Source: an uncultured Pelagibacteraceae bacterium (lineage in GTDB: Bacteria > Pseudomonadota > Alphaproteobacteria > Pelagibacterales > Pelagibacteraceae). Taken from it: DNA of 64,000 nucleotides. The DNA is taken from the NCBI GenBank assembly GCA_902623215.1, contig CACNSS010000002.1:62001-126000 (forward strand), given 5' to 3'. Under the pieces are notes generated by a model. It ran no database searches, was not told the origin of the DNA, and saw nothing but the letters and a program-made list of their open reading frames with translations. The position numbers were made by a program, and so were the translations under genes. Within the stretch, counting starts at the first letter, position 1; each line of letters starts with the position of its first letter. Shown one piece after another: positions 53,013 to 61,781 of this stretch.

Positions 53013-54007
53013 TTGTAACTAAGTAATTTTTTAAGTGAGTCAAACTCACCAATTTTATAAATCAAAACATCCTCTTTTTTAAAACCATACTTATTAGCGC
53101 TGGCTTTAAATCTTCTTGGAGGCTCCATTATAGGTTCTAAAGATAGAACGAAAGTTCCCCAATGCATGCCAATTACTTTCTTACTTTTAAGATTTTGAGC
53201 AATTTCTAAAGCCTCCTCTGGGTTTGTGTGATAGATAGACTTATCTTTATAAGGCATAATCGGATAAAAATTGTAAGCACCAATATTTATAAATGTTAAA
53301 TCAATTGGACCATATTTTTGACCAATAGATTTATATATGTCTCCAATTCCTGTATCACAGGCAAATAAAATTTTTTTTCCGTCATATTCAATTAAAAAAT
53401 TTCCCCATAAAGTTTTATTGGTATCAGTTAGACTACGTTTTGACCAATGAACTGCGGGTAAAAATGTAACTTTCAATTTCTCATTTACTTTTATTTCATC
53501 ATACCAATCCATTTCATTAACATCTTTATATCTTCTGAAGTATTTCCCAAGTTTAAGAGGTAGTAAGACCTTTGCATCTTTATATGGAAACTTTCTAATG
53601 GTGTATGCATCTTGGTGGTCGTAGTGGTTATGAGTTAATAAAAATAAATCTATTTTTGGTATTTCATTTAGAGTAAGCGCTGGTTCTGTATATCTTTTTG
53701 GGCCAAATATAAGTGGCCCAGCGTTTTTAGAGAACACAGGGTCTGTGATTATTGTAGTTTGGCCAAGTTTTATTAAAAACGTTGCATGCCCAATCCAAGC
53801 CACATAATCATCTTCTTGATATTTCTTCAGATCTGATAAAACTTTTTTTTTTTTAATTACATGCTCTTTAGGAACTGTCATATCTAGTTTCTTTTTTTCT
53901 TTATTAAAAATTTTGAAGGACCATCTAATATTAGGGTCAGCTTTTGGTGAACCCTCAGGATTTCTGAAACTACCGTCTACTAAATGGTGATAAGGTTTTC
54001 TTTGCAC
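53009..54007 (-). CDS. Metallo-beta-lactamase-fold hydrolase (UlaG/NAPE-PLD-like)
   Basis: AWIGHATFLIKLGQTTIITDPVFSK, LLTHNHYDHQDAYTI, GMHWGTFVLSLEP. Confidence 0.93.
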   Translation of the reverse strand: MQRKPYHHLVDGSFRNPEGSPKADPNIRWSFKIFNKEKKKLDMTVPKEHVIKKKKVLSDLKKYQEDDYVAWIGHATFLIKLGQTTIITDPVFSKNAGPLIFGPKRYTEPALTLNEIPKIDLFLLTHNHYDHQDAYTIRKFPYKDAKVLLPLKLGKYFRRYKDVNEMDWYDEIKVNEKLKVTFLPAVHWSKRSLTDTNKTLWGNFLIEYDGKKILFACDTGIGDIYKSIGQKYGPIDLTFINIGAYNFYPIMPYKDKSIYHTNPEEALEIAQNLKSKKVIGMHWGTFVLSLEPIMEPPRRFKASANKYGFKKEDVLIYKIGEFDSLKKLLSYN

Positions 54008-54012
54008 TTTGA

Positions 54013-54633
54013 CTAATTTTTTTTATTTAGAGCTTTTATTATTATCTCTTCTAAGGTTGTACTAATTATTATTGTCCCCTTTTCGTTTGGATGTATGCCA
54101 TCACTTTGATTAAATTCAGGCTTCATAGCTACCCCCTCTAGTAAAAAAGGAATAAGCTCAATTTTTAATTCTTTGGCTAAATTAGGAAAAATTTTGTCAA
54201 ACTTTTTTTTATAAGTAAAACCATGTGAGGTTGGAGCAATCATTCCAGCTAAAATAATTTCAATATTTTTATCTTGAGCAATTTTTATGATTTTTTCTAA
54301 ATTGCTTTTTGTTTCTTTTGGCTCGATACCTCTTAACATGTCATTGGCACCCAAACATAAAATTATTAGATCTATATCTGGCTCAGTTAAAGTCCAATCA
54401 GCTCTATTTAAACCACCTGAAGATGTGCTACCAGAAACACTGGCATCAACAATCTCAATATTATAACCCTTTGCTTCTAAATTCTCCTCTAAAACGACTG
54501 GTAAACTATCGGCATCAGATAAACCATAACCTGCCATCAAACTATCACCAAATAACACAACCTTTTCGAGTGCATATGCATTAATGGTTAGTAGACATAT
54601 AATAATTATTTTAATAATAAAACTTCTGTTCAT
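54013..54633 (-). CDS. tesA: Arylesterase / TesA-like SGNH hydrolase
   Basis: VVLFGDSLMAGYGLSDADSLPVVLEENL, LILCLGANDMLRGIEP, SDGIHPNEKG; start at MNRSFII with signal peptide. Confidence 0.92.
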   Translation of the reverse strand: MNRSFIIKIIIICLLTINAYALEKVVLFGDSLMAGYGLSDADSLPVVLEENLEAKGYNIEIVDASVSGSTSSGGLNRADWTLTEPDIDLIILCLGANDMLRGIEPKETKSNLEKIIKIAQDKNIEIILAGMIAPTSHGFTYKKKFDKIFPNLAKELKIELIPFLLEGVAMKPEFNQSDGIHPNEKGTIIISTTLEEIIIKALNKKN

Positions 54634-55297
54634 GAGCTCTCTTCTTAAATTAAAAAAAATAAATCTTAAATACCAAACTGGTAAAGATAATATTAGCGTT
54701 TTGAAAGACATAAATTTGACCACAAAAAAAAAAGAGACTATTTCAATAGTAGGTGAAAGCGGTTCAGGAAAAACAAGTTTAATCATGTTAATTGGTGGTT
54801 TAGAGCGTCCAACTTCAGGCAAGATATACTTTCTAGACAAAGAAATTACAAAATTGAGTGAAGACGAAGTATCAAAAATCAGAAAAAAAAATATTGGTAT
54901 AATTTTTCAGTCTTTTTATCTAATCCCCAATTATACAGCCCTAGAAAATGTAACCTTAATTCTTGAATTGAATAAATTCAAAAATCCTGAGAAAGAAGCA
55001 AAATCTCTTTTAGATAGATTTGGACTAAAACATCGACTAAACAATCTACCCAGCCAGTTATCTGGAGGAGAACAACAACGTGTCGCTATCGCTAGAGCTA
55101 TTGCTATGAAGCCAGAGCTAATTCTAGCTGATGAACCTACAGGAAATTTAGATACAGAAAATTCCGAAATGATTTCTAAAATTTTATTTAGGTATGTCAA
55201 AGAGGAAAGTTCCTCGTTAATTATGGTAACACACGACCCAAAACTTGCCAACCGTGCAAGCAGAAAAATTAAAATTAAAGATGGAAAAATTAAATAA
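54632..55297 (+). CDS. YbbA/LolD-like ABC transporter ATP-binding protein
   Basis: ISIVGESGSGKTSLIMLIGGLERPTSG, LSGGEQQRVAIARAIAMKPELILADEPTGNLD; start at MSSLLKL. Confidence 0.95.
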   Translation: MSSLLKLKKINLKYQTGKDNISVLKDINLTTKKKETISIVGESGSGKTSLIMLIGGLERPTSGKIYFLDKEITKLSEDEVSKIRKKNIGIIFQSFYLIPNYTALENVTLILELNKFKNPEKEAKSLLDRFGLKHRLNNLPSQLSGGEQQRVAIARAIAMKPELILADEPTGNLDTENSEMISKILFRYVKEESSSLIMVTHDPKLANRASRKIKIKDGKIK

Positions 55298-57818
55298 ATT
55301 TTATCAATACAAGTTTATCTTAATATATGCTCTGAGAGATTTAAAAAGGAACTATAAAAAAATCTTAAGTATAATCATCACCCTGTTCATAAGTCTTTTT
55401 ATATTAAGTGCAATATTTACTATTGAGGATAGTTTGAAAAAAGAACTCAAAGAAAATGCCAAAGAGCTTTTAGGTGGAGACTTAGAAATTGATTATAATA
55501 GAAATCAGGGAAATATAGACTTATTAAATAAAGTTGAAGAGTTTACAATTATGTCAGAGATGGTTGAATTTAGTACAATGCTCTCAACAACAAATCGAAA
55601 GAAAAATAAATCTTTATTCACTAGAATAAAAACTGTTGATCAAAAATATCCTTTATATGGTGAGTTAACTTATGAACCTGCTGGTGCTTATGAAAGAATG
55701 CAAAATGAACCTTATACAATTTTAATTAATGAGAGTTTATCAAAAACCTTAAATATCAAGACAAATGAAATTGTAAAAATTCAAGATCAAGAATTTCTTG
55801 TTATTGGTAAGGTAAGATCTGTTCCAGATGTAAGTGGATTCGTGACTTTTGGAGATTGGGTTTTAACAGGTAAACAAACTTTGGATATCTTAAAACTTAA
55901 TGGAATAGGAAATTTTTTAAATTACGAATACAAAGTAAAATTTAATAATAATGATGACCCAGAAATAATCATAAAAAAAATTGAAAGTATTTTTAAAGAC
56001 GATCAAAAGGTAAAAATTAGATATCCAGAAAATGCAGCAAGTGGATTAAAAAGAGTAATTGGTAACTTTTCACAATTTTTATCCCTTGTCTCAATAAGTG
56101 CGATGCTAATTGCTGGTATTGGAATTGCTAATACTCTTCTGTCATTTATAAATCAAAATAATTTGTCTATAGCAGTAAGAAAGGCTTTAGGTTTCTATTC
56201 TGGTAATATTAAAAAACTTTATTATCTTCAATTAGTAATATTATTATTTATAATTACTATTTTGGCGTACCTCAGTAGTTTACTAATTGTGCCATTAGCA
56301 GACAAATATTTGTCAAGTAGCTTTGGACTTAAGATAAATTTATTTTTTTCTTTTTTTAATTTTTTTAAAATATTTTTAATAGGTTTGTTAGTTTTGATAA
56401 TTTTTTCGATTCCTACAATTAGTTCTATTGATCAAGTCAAAGCATCAAGTCTATTTAGAAATGTTTTCCAAAATTTACAATTTTATTATTCAAAGAAATT
56501 AATTTTTATGAGTATTTTCATGTTATCAATTTTGATTTTAATATTTACCTATAGATCAGAAAATCTTACTTATAGTCTTGGGTATTTTGGGGCATTTTTT
56601 ATTTGTTTGATTATATTTTTTCTACTCTCAAAATTAATCATATTTTTATTAAAAAAGTTTAGATTTAATTCGAGCACTACTTTAAAAGTATCTATTAAAA
56701 ATATTACACAATCAAAAAGTATCACACCTATAACAATTATGTCTTTAGGCCTAGGTGTCACATTACTTTTGACTTTGGCATTAGTTGGAACTAATTTTAA
56801 AAGAGAAATAGCAAAGTCAATTCCCGACATCGCTCCTGATTATTTTTTTGTGGGTATTCAAAATGGAGAGCGTGGAAAGTTTGAACAAATAATTTTATCA
56901 ATGGATTCTGATGCTAATGTTGAAATTGTGCCAATGGTTTCTTCAGGAATAGTAAGGATTAATGGTATAAATCCAAATACATATATTACACCTGAAAATG
57001 ATAGCTATTGGGTTATAGGTAGTGAACGGAGATCATCTTGGACAAAAGAAGTTCCTGACGATAATCTAATTATTGATGGTAAATGGTGGGATTTGTCTAA
57101 ACCAAACCAACTTCAGATATCATTAGACGCTAAGGTTGCAAAAGATTTTAATATTAAATTAGGGGATATATTTACGCTAAATATCTATGGTAGAGAAGTT
57201 GATGGTGAAATAGTCAACTTTAGACAAGTTGATTATAGAGATCTTAATATAAATTTTGCAATGCTATTTAATCCTGACTTTGCAAAAAATATTCCTCACG
57301 AATATTTAGCGACCACAAAGTTCTATAATTTAAATAAATTTGATGAAACAAAAATGCTCGAAATTTTCCCTAGTTTATCAATGATTAAAATTGCAGATTA
57401 TTTAAATAAAGTCACAAATGTTTTAAATAAAGTTTTCATAGCAGTTATTGTAATTTCAACAGTCACCATTGTTATTGGCTTAATAGTAATATCAAGTGCA
57501 ATTATGGTTCAAGGAAAAGTAAGAGAATATCAAAATTTAGTTTTTAAAATTTTAGGGTTTTCAAGAAAAGAGATTATCTTTTCTTCATTAATTGAATTTA
57601 TGATCATTTTTATATCAGTAATAATGATTGCAATTTTTTTTGCTGTAATTGGCTCCAAATTTATAATTGAAAATGTTTTTGAGTTATCTTGGAAGTTTAA
57701 TCTTGAAGTCTTAATTTACCTTGGACTATCTATTGGTTTTGTAACTTTAGTAATGATATTATTAACTAACATCAAATATTTAAATCCAAAGGTTTATCCA
57801 CTTATAAGAAATCAATAG
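55281..57818 (+). CDS. YbbP/FtsX-family ABC transporter permease
   Basis: MacB/FtsX-like TMs and periplasmic domains, ALRDLKRNYKK..., paired with YbbA-like ATPase; start at MEKLNKFYQ. Confidence 0.9.
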   Translation: MEKLNKFYQYKFILIYALRDLKRNYKKILSIIITLFISLFILSAIFTIEDSLKKELKENAKELLGGDLEIDYNRNQGNIDLLNKVEEFTIMSEMVEFSTMLSTTNRKKNKSLFTRIKTVDQKYPLYGELTYEPAGAYERMQNEPYTILINESLSKTLNIKTNEIVKIQDQEFLVIGKVRSVPDVSGFVTFGDWVLTGKQTLDILKLNGIGNFLNYEYKVKFNNNDDPEIIIKKIESIFKDDQKVKIRYPENAASGLKRVIGNFSQFLSLVSISAMLIAGIGIANTLLSFINQNNLSIAVRKALGFYSGNIKKLYYLQLVILLFIITILAYLSSLLIVPLADKYLSSSFGLKINLFFSFFNFFKIFLIGLLVLIIFSIPTISSIDQVKASSLFRNVFQNLQFYYSKKLIFMSIFMLSILILIFTYRSENLTYSLGYFGAFFICLIIFFLLSKLIIFLLKKFRFNSSTTLKVSIKNITQSKSITPITIMSLGLGVTLLLTLALVGTNFKREIAKSIPDIAPDYFFVGIQNGERGKFEQIILSMDSDANVEIVPMVSSGIVRINGINPNTYITPENDSYWVIGSERRSSWTKEVPDDNLIIDGKWWDLSKPNQLQISLDAKVAKDFNIKLGDIFTLNIYGREVDGEIVNFRQVDYRDLNINFAMLFNPDFAKNIPHEYLATTKFYNLNKFDETKMLEIFPSLSMIKIADYLNKVTNVLNKVFIAVIVISTVTIVIGLIVISSAIMVQGKVREYQNLVFKILGFSRKEIIFSSLIEFMIIFISVIMIAIFFAVIGSKFIIENVFELSWKFNLEVLIYLGLSIGFVTLVMILLTNIKYLNPKVYPLIRNQ

Positions 57819-57828
57819 TCATTTAAAA

Positions 57829-58926
57829 CTATTGAATTTTTTGCATTAGCCACAAACTATCTCCTGCTAAAAAATAAATTTTACCATTTTCTGGATGTAC
57901 TTGTATATCTCTTAATCTTCCAATTTTTTTTTGAAAAATAATATCTTCTTTTACATTTGATAAATCTTTAAATATCAGTTTTCTTAGAGATTGATCTTTC
58001 AATGATGTTATAAGTGCATGACCATTCCATTCACTAAATTCCTTACCTTTGTAAATTGTGATGGCACTTGTGGCAATTGAGGGTATCCAATAATGAATTG
58101 CTTTTGTGAAGCCTGGCTTCCATTTAGGTCCAATTGGAATACCAGAGTAATTTGTCCCTCCCCATCCTAAAATTTTCCAACCATAATTTTCACCTTCTTT
58201 AGCCTCACCAAACCAATCTCCACCCTTTGCTCCGTGATTACTCATATAAATTTTTCCGTCAAATGGAGATAAAGTTAAACCTTGTGGATTTCTAATACCG
58301 ATTTGATATATTTCTGGAAGCCAGTTGGATTTCCCTTTAAATCTAGGATTGTCTCGTGGAATACTGCCATCTAGATTTATTCTGATAATACTTCCTGGAT
58401 GTTTTGTTGGATCTTGCGCAATCATACCCTCACCTCTTTCACCAGCAGATGCAAAAAGATAGTCATCTTTAATCGCTAATCTTGATCCAAAATGATAACC
58501 AGAATTAATAGGAGGATTTGCTTGGAAAATATTTTCAAATTTTAATTCTTTTTCGGCAAATTTTGTTTTTGCAATTGAGGTGCTGGTTTTACCATTACCT
58601 CTATTTTCTGTGTAAGATACATAAATAAAATTATCTTTAAAAAGAATATCTAGTATTCCACCTTGACCATGTTCTAAAAAGTTAAGATTGTGCTTTATTT
58701 CAGAAATTTGTTTTGAAATAATGTTTACAACTTTTATTTTTCCACTTTTTTCAGTTATAATTAGCTCTTCATTATTAATAAATGATGAGCCCCAAGGACC
58801 GTTTAAATCCACAATTTTTTCTAAATTAAAATTTTTTGCAACTGAGAGGTTTGTTAAGAGTAAGAATAAAGATACTGAGAAAATAAACTTTTTCACTTTA
58901 CGAGAGCTTTGATCTTCCACCATCAA
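57829..58926 (-). CDS. PQQ-dependent sugar dehydrogenase-like (soluble glucose/sorbosone dehydrogenase fold)
   Basis: LEHGQGGILDILFKDNFIYVSYTENR, SGYHFGSRLAIKDDYLFASAGERG, YQIGIRNPQGLTLSPFDGKIYMSNHGAKGGDW; start uncertain (GTG near 58896 also possible). Confidence 0.88.
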   Translation of the reverse strand: MMVEDQSSRKVKKFIFSVSLFLLLTNLSVAKNFNLEKIVDLNGPWGSSFINNEELIITEKSGKIKVVNIISKQISEIKHNLNFLEHGQGGILDILFKDNFIYVSYTENRGNGKTSTSIAKTKFAEKELKFENIFQANPPINSGYHFGSRLAIKDDYLFASAGERGEGMIAQDPTKHPGSIIRINLDGSIPRDNPRFKGKSNWLPEIYQIGIRNPQGLTLSPFDGKIYMSNHGAKGGDWFGEAKEGENYGWKILGWGGTNYSGIPIGPKWKPGFTKAIHYWIPSIATSAITIYKGKEFSEWNGHALITSLKDQSLRKLIFKDLSNVKEDIIFQKKIGRLRDIQVHPENGKIYFLAGDSLWLMQKIQ

Positions 58927-59608
58927 CTGCTATAATTTGACCTGTCACCCATGAGCTATCATCTGTAATAAGAAATTTGGCTAAAGAGGCTGAGTCTTTT
59001 CCCTCACCCAATCTCTTTAATGGATGAGCTTTTGCAATTCCATCTGCTAAGGCCTTATTTTTTAACATTGGTTCAGCGATTTTAGAATTGGTTAAACTTG
59101 GTGCAATACAGTTTACTCTTATGTTTGGTGCAAATTCTGCAGCCAAAGAAACTGTTAAACCCTCAACGGCAGCTTTTGTAGATGCAATTATTGCATGATT
59201 TGTAAAACCTCTTTGAGCAGCAACTGTAGAAAATAAAACGACCGAACCTTTATTTTTTTTCAAAATATCCTGATATCCCTTTATAACCTCGACTGCAGAG
59301 TATAAATTTAATTTCATACACTTATTAAAATCTTGCTCATTCACGACTCTTAAAGGTTTCAGATCAATTGAACCCACACAATAAGCAATACCTTTTACAT
59401 CAGAAATATCACTTTTAACCTTATCCACAAATCCATCTTGCAAAACATCAGCTATTGTAAATGTACAACCTAATTTTTCAGAAATATTTTTAGTTTCATT
59501 TTCATTTCTACCAACTAAATGAACCGAATTCCCTGAATTTACTAATTGTTCAGCCAAACTAGAACCGATGGATCCTGTCGCACCAAAAATAAGATATTTT
59601 TCTGACAT
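58898..59608 (-). CDS. Short-chain dehydrogenase/reductase
   Basis: YLIFGATGSIGSSLAEQL, STVAAQRGFTNHAIIASTKAAVEGLTVSLAAEFAP, GQIIAVDGG. Confidence 0.93.
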   Translation of the reverse strand: MSEKYLIFGATGSIGSSLAEQLVNSGNSVHLVGRNENETKNISEKLGCTFTIADVLQDGFVDKVKSDISDVKGIAYCVGSIDLKPLRVVNEQDFNKCMKLNLYSAVEVIKGYQDILKKNKGSVVLFSTVAAQRGFTNHAIIASTKAAVEGLTVSLAAEFAPNIRVNCIAPSLTNSKIAEPMLKNKALADGIAKAHPLKRLGEGKDSASLAKFLITDDSSWVTGQIIAVDGGRSKLS

Positions 59609-59635
59609 AAAAATTTTTATTAGTTATATTTAAAT

Positions 59636-61126
59636 ATGAAGTTATTTTTTATACTTGGCAATCAATTATTTCCACCAAAATACTTGGACCGCTTCAAAAA
59701 AGACCACCTATTTTTTATGGCAGAAGATTACCAATTATGCACTTATGAAAAACATCATAAAAATAAAATCCTTCTTTTCTTATCATCAATGCGTTCACAT
59801 GCGGAGTCTCTTAAAAAGGATAAGTTCAAATTAGAATATTTGAGAATTGAAGATAAAGAATTTAAAGATGACTATTTAAAAAAATTAAAGAAATTAATTG
59901 ATTCAAAAAAAATAAAAGAAATTTCGAGTTTTGAAATTGAGGATAAATTTTTTGAGAAAAAAATTGTTCAATTCACAAAAAAAGAAAAAATTAAATGGAA
60001 TATTGTGCAAACTCCTATGTTTTTAAATTCGAGAGATGAATTTAAACAATATTTATCAAAATCAAAAAAACCTTTTATGGCAACTTTTTATAAAGAAGTT
60101 AGAAAAAAATCCGGCATATTAATGGGTTCAGATGGGAATCCCATAGGAGGTAAATGGAGTTTTGATGAAGATAATAGAAATAAGTTACCAAAAAATATCT
60201 CTATTCCAAAATTCACAAAAATTAATGAGACTAACCATACTAAAAAATTAAAACCTATTATTGAAAAACTATTCAAAGATCATCCAGGAACAACCAAAAA
60301 CTTTTGGCTTGCTACAGAATTTAATGATGTGGTCAAATTATTAAATTTTTTTATTAAAGAGAAATCTAATTTATTTGGTGATTATGAGGACGCTGTTGAT
60401 CAAAAAGATAATATTTTATTTCACAGTGCTTTAAGTCCTTACATTAACCTAGGATTAATAACGCCTGAATTTATTATAAAAAAAGTTTTAGATTTCCATA
60501 AGAGTAAAAAAATCAAATTAAATTCTTTAGAAGGTTATGTGCGTCAGGTCATAGGATGGAGAGAATTTATGAGAGGAATTTATCAAAGTTATTCAAACGA
60601 AATGGAAACTAGAAATTTTTTCAAACAAAATCGTAAAATGAAAAAATCATGGTATGAAGGTACGACTGGTTTACCGCCACTAGATTATGCAATCAAAAAT
60701 GCTTTAAATCATGGATGGTCTCATCACATTGAAAGATTGATGATTTTATCTAACATCATGAATCTTTGTGAAATAAAACCTACCATTGTTTATAAATGGT
60801 TTATGGAAATGTTTGTAGACTCCTCAGATTGGGTAATGGTGCCTAATGTTTATGGTATGGGATTATTTAGTGACGGAGGAATATTTGCTACAAAACCATA
60901 TATATGTGGCTCGAGTTACTTTATGAAAATGATGGATTTTAAAAAAGGCGATTGGTGCAACATAATGGATGGGTTGTATTGGAGATTCATTGATAGAAAT
61001 AGAAAATTTTTTTTGAAAAATCCAAGATTATCTATGATGGTTAGAATTTTTGATAAAATGAAAAGTGATAGAAAAAAATTAATTCTTCCTGCTGCAGAAA
61101 AATTTATCAAACAAAATACACTTTAG
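59636..61126 (+). CDS. Photolyase-related (DPRP / PhrB-CryB-like) flavoprotein lacking the canonical Fe-S cysteines
   Basis: FILGNQLFP...AEDYQLC, GYVRQVIGWREFMRGIY, HHIERLMILSNIMNL, WFMEMFVDSSDWVMVPNVYGMGLFSDGG. Confidence 0.92.
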   Translation: MKLFFILGNQLFPPKYLDRFKKDHLFFMAEDYQLCTYEKHHKNKILLFLSSMRSHAESLKKDKFKLEYLRIEDKEFKDDYLKKLKKLIDSKKIKEISSFEIEDKFFEKKIVQFTKKEKIKWNIVQTPMFLNSRDEFKQYLSKSKKPFMATFYKEVRKKSGILMGSDGNPIGGKWSFDEDNRNKLPKNISIPKFTKINETNHTKKLKPIIEKLFKDHPGTTKNFWLATEFNDVVKLLNFFIKEKSNLFGDYEDAVDQKDNILFHSALSPYINLGLITPEFIIKKVLDFHKSKKIKLNSLEGYVRQVIGWREFMRGIYQSYSNEMETRNFFKQNRKMKKSWYEGTTGLPPLDYAIKNALNHGWSHHIERLMILSNIMNLCEIKPTIVYKWFMEMFVDSSDWVMVPNVYGMGLFSDGGIFATKPYICGSSYFMKMMDFKKGDWCNIMDGLYWRFIDRNRKFFLKNPRLSMMVRIFDKMKSDRKKLILPAAEKFIKQNTL

Positions 61127-61257
61127 TGAAAAAAGAAAATCTTCCATCTAAAATCTGCATTGTTTGTAAAAAACCTTTTATTTGGCGAAGAAAATGGAAG
61201 CTAAACTGGGAAAGAGTTAAGTATTGTTCAAAAAGATGTTCTGGTAAAAAAATATGA
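61126..61257 (+). CDS. DUF2256-like zinc-binding mini-protein, 43 aa (VKKENLPSKICIVCKKPFIWRRKWKLNWERVKYCSKRCSGKKI)
   Basis: GTG start overlaps photolyase stop (TAGTG); CxxC...CxxxC with PFxWRRKW...W motif; stop overlaps next ATG (ATGA). Absent from ORF track. Confidence 0.85.
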   Translation: MKKENLPSKICIVCKKPFIWRRKWKLNWERVKYCSKRCSGKKI

Positions 61258-61781
61258 ACTTGGAAAAATACAAATGGAAAAGTAGAATTTTACTTGTTTC
61301 TACACCAAATTATAAGGATAAAATTTATCTAGATGTCAAAAAAATATATCAAGCTAAAATAAAAGATTTTCATAAAAGATATGTAAAATTAATTTGCAAA
61401 ATTAATATAAAGGAAAAATCATCGATAAATCTAATTGGTTTTGATGGCAAATCTAAAAAGAAGATGAATAACGTTAATCATAAAACAATTTTTAAAGTTA
61501 TAGACAAAATGCCTTTAAGTAAAAAATTTAAACCTATAAATTTATCGCTATATTCAGATTATAATCCTAAAACTACTACTCATGGGTTAGGATTTAAAAA
61601 CAAGGAAAAGGCTCTTTACACAATTAGAACTATTAAAAATCGTTCAATTAAGTATCAGGTAAATGTTATCGCAACCATGCTGGGTAGAGCAAAGAACCAT
61701 CCTAACAAAACTAGGGATATGGATGATGCTATAAAAATATTTGGTGATTGGATGAAAAAGTATAAAAGTAAAAAAAAATGA
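61254..61781 (+). CDS. DUF4174-like N-terminal domain fused to a basic helical C-terminal domain
   Basis: N-term LEKYKWKSRILLVSTPNYKD...INLIGFDGKSKKKM...VIDKMPLSKK resembles DUF4174; C-term YSDYNPKTTTHGLGFKNKEKALYTIRTIKNRSIKYQVNVIATMLGRAKNHPNKTRDMDDAIKIFGDWM. Confidence 0.6.
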   Translation: MNLEKYKWKSRILLVSTPNYKDKIYLDVKKIYQAKIKDFHKRYVKLICKINIKEKSSINLIGFDGKSKKKMNNVNHKTIFKVIDKMPLSKKFKPINLSLYSDYNPKTTTHGLGFKNKEKALYTIRTIKNRSIKYQVNVIATMLGRAKNHPNKTRDMDDAIKIFGDWMKKYKSKKK

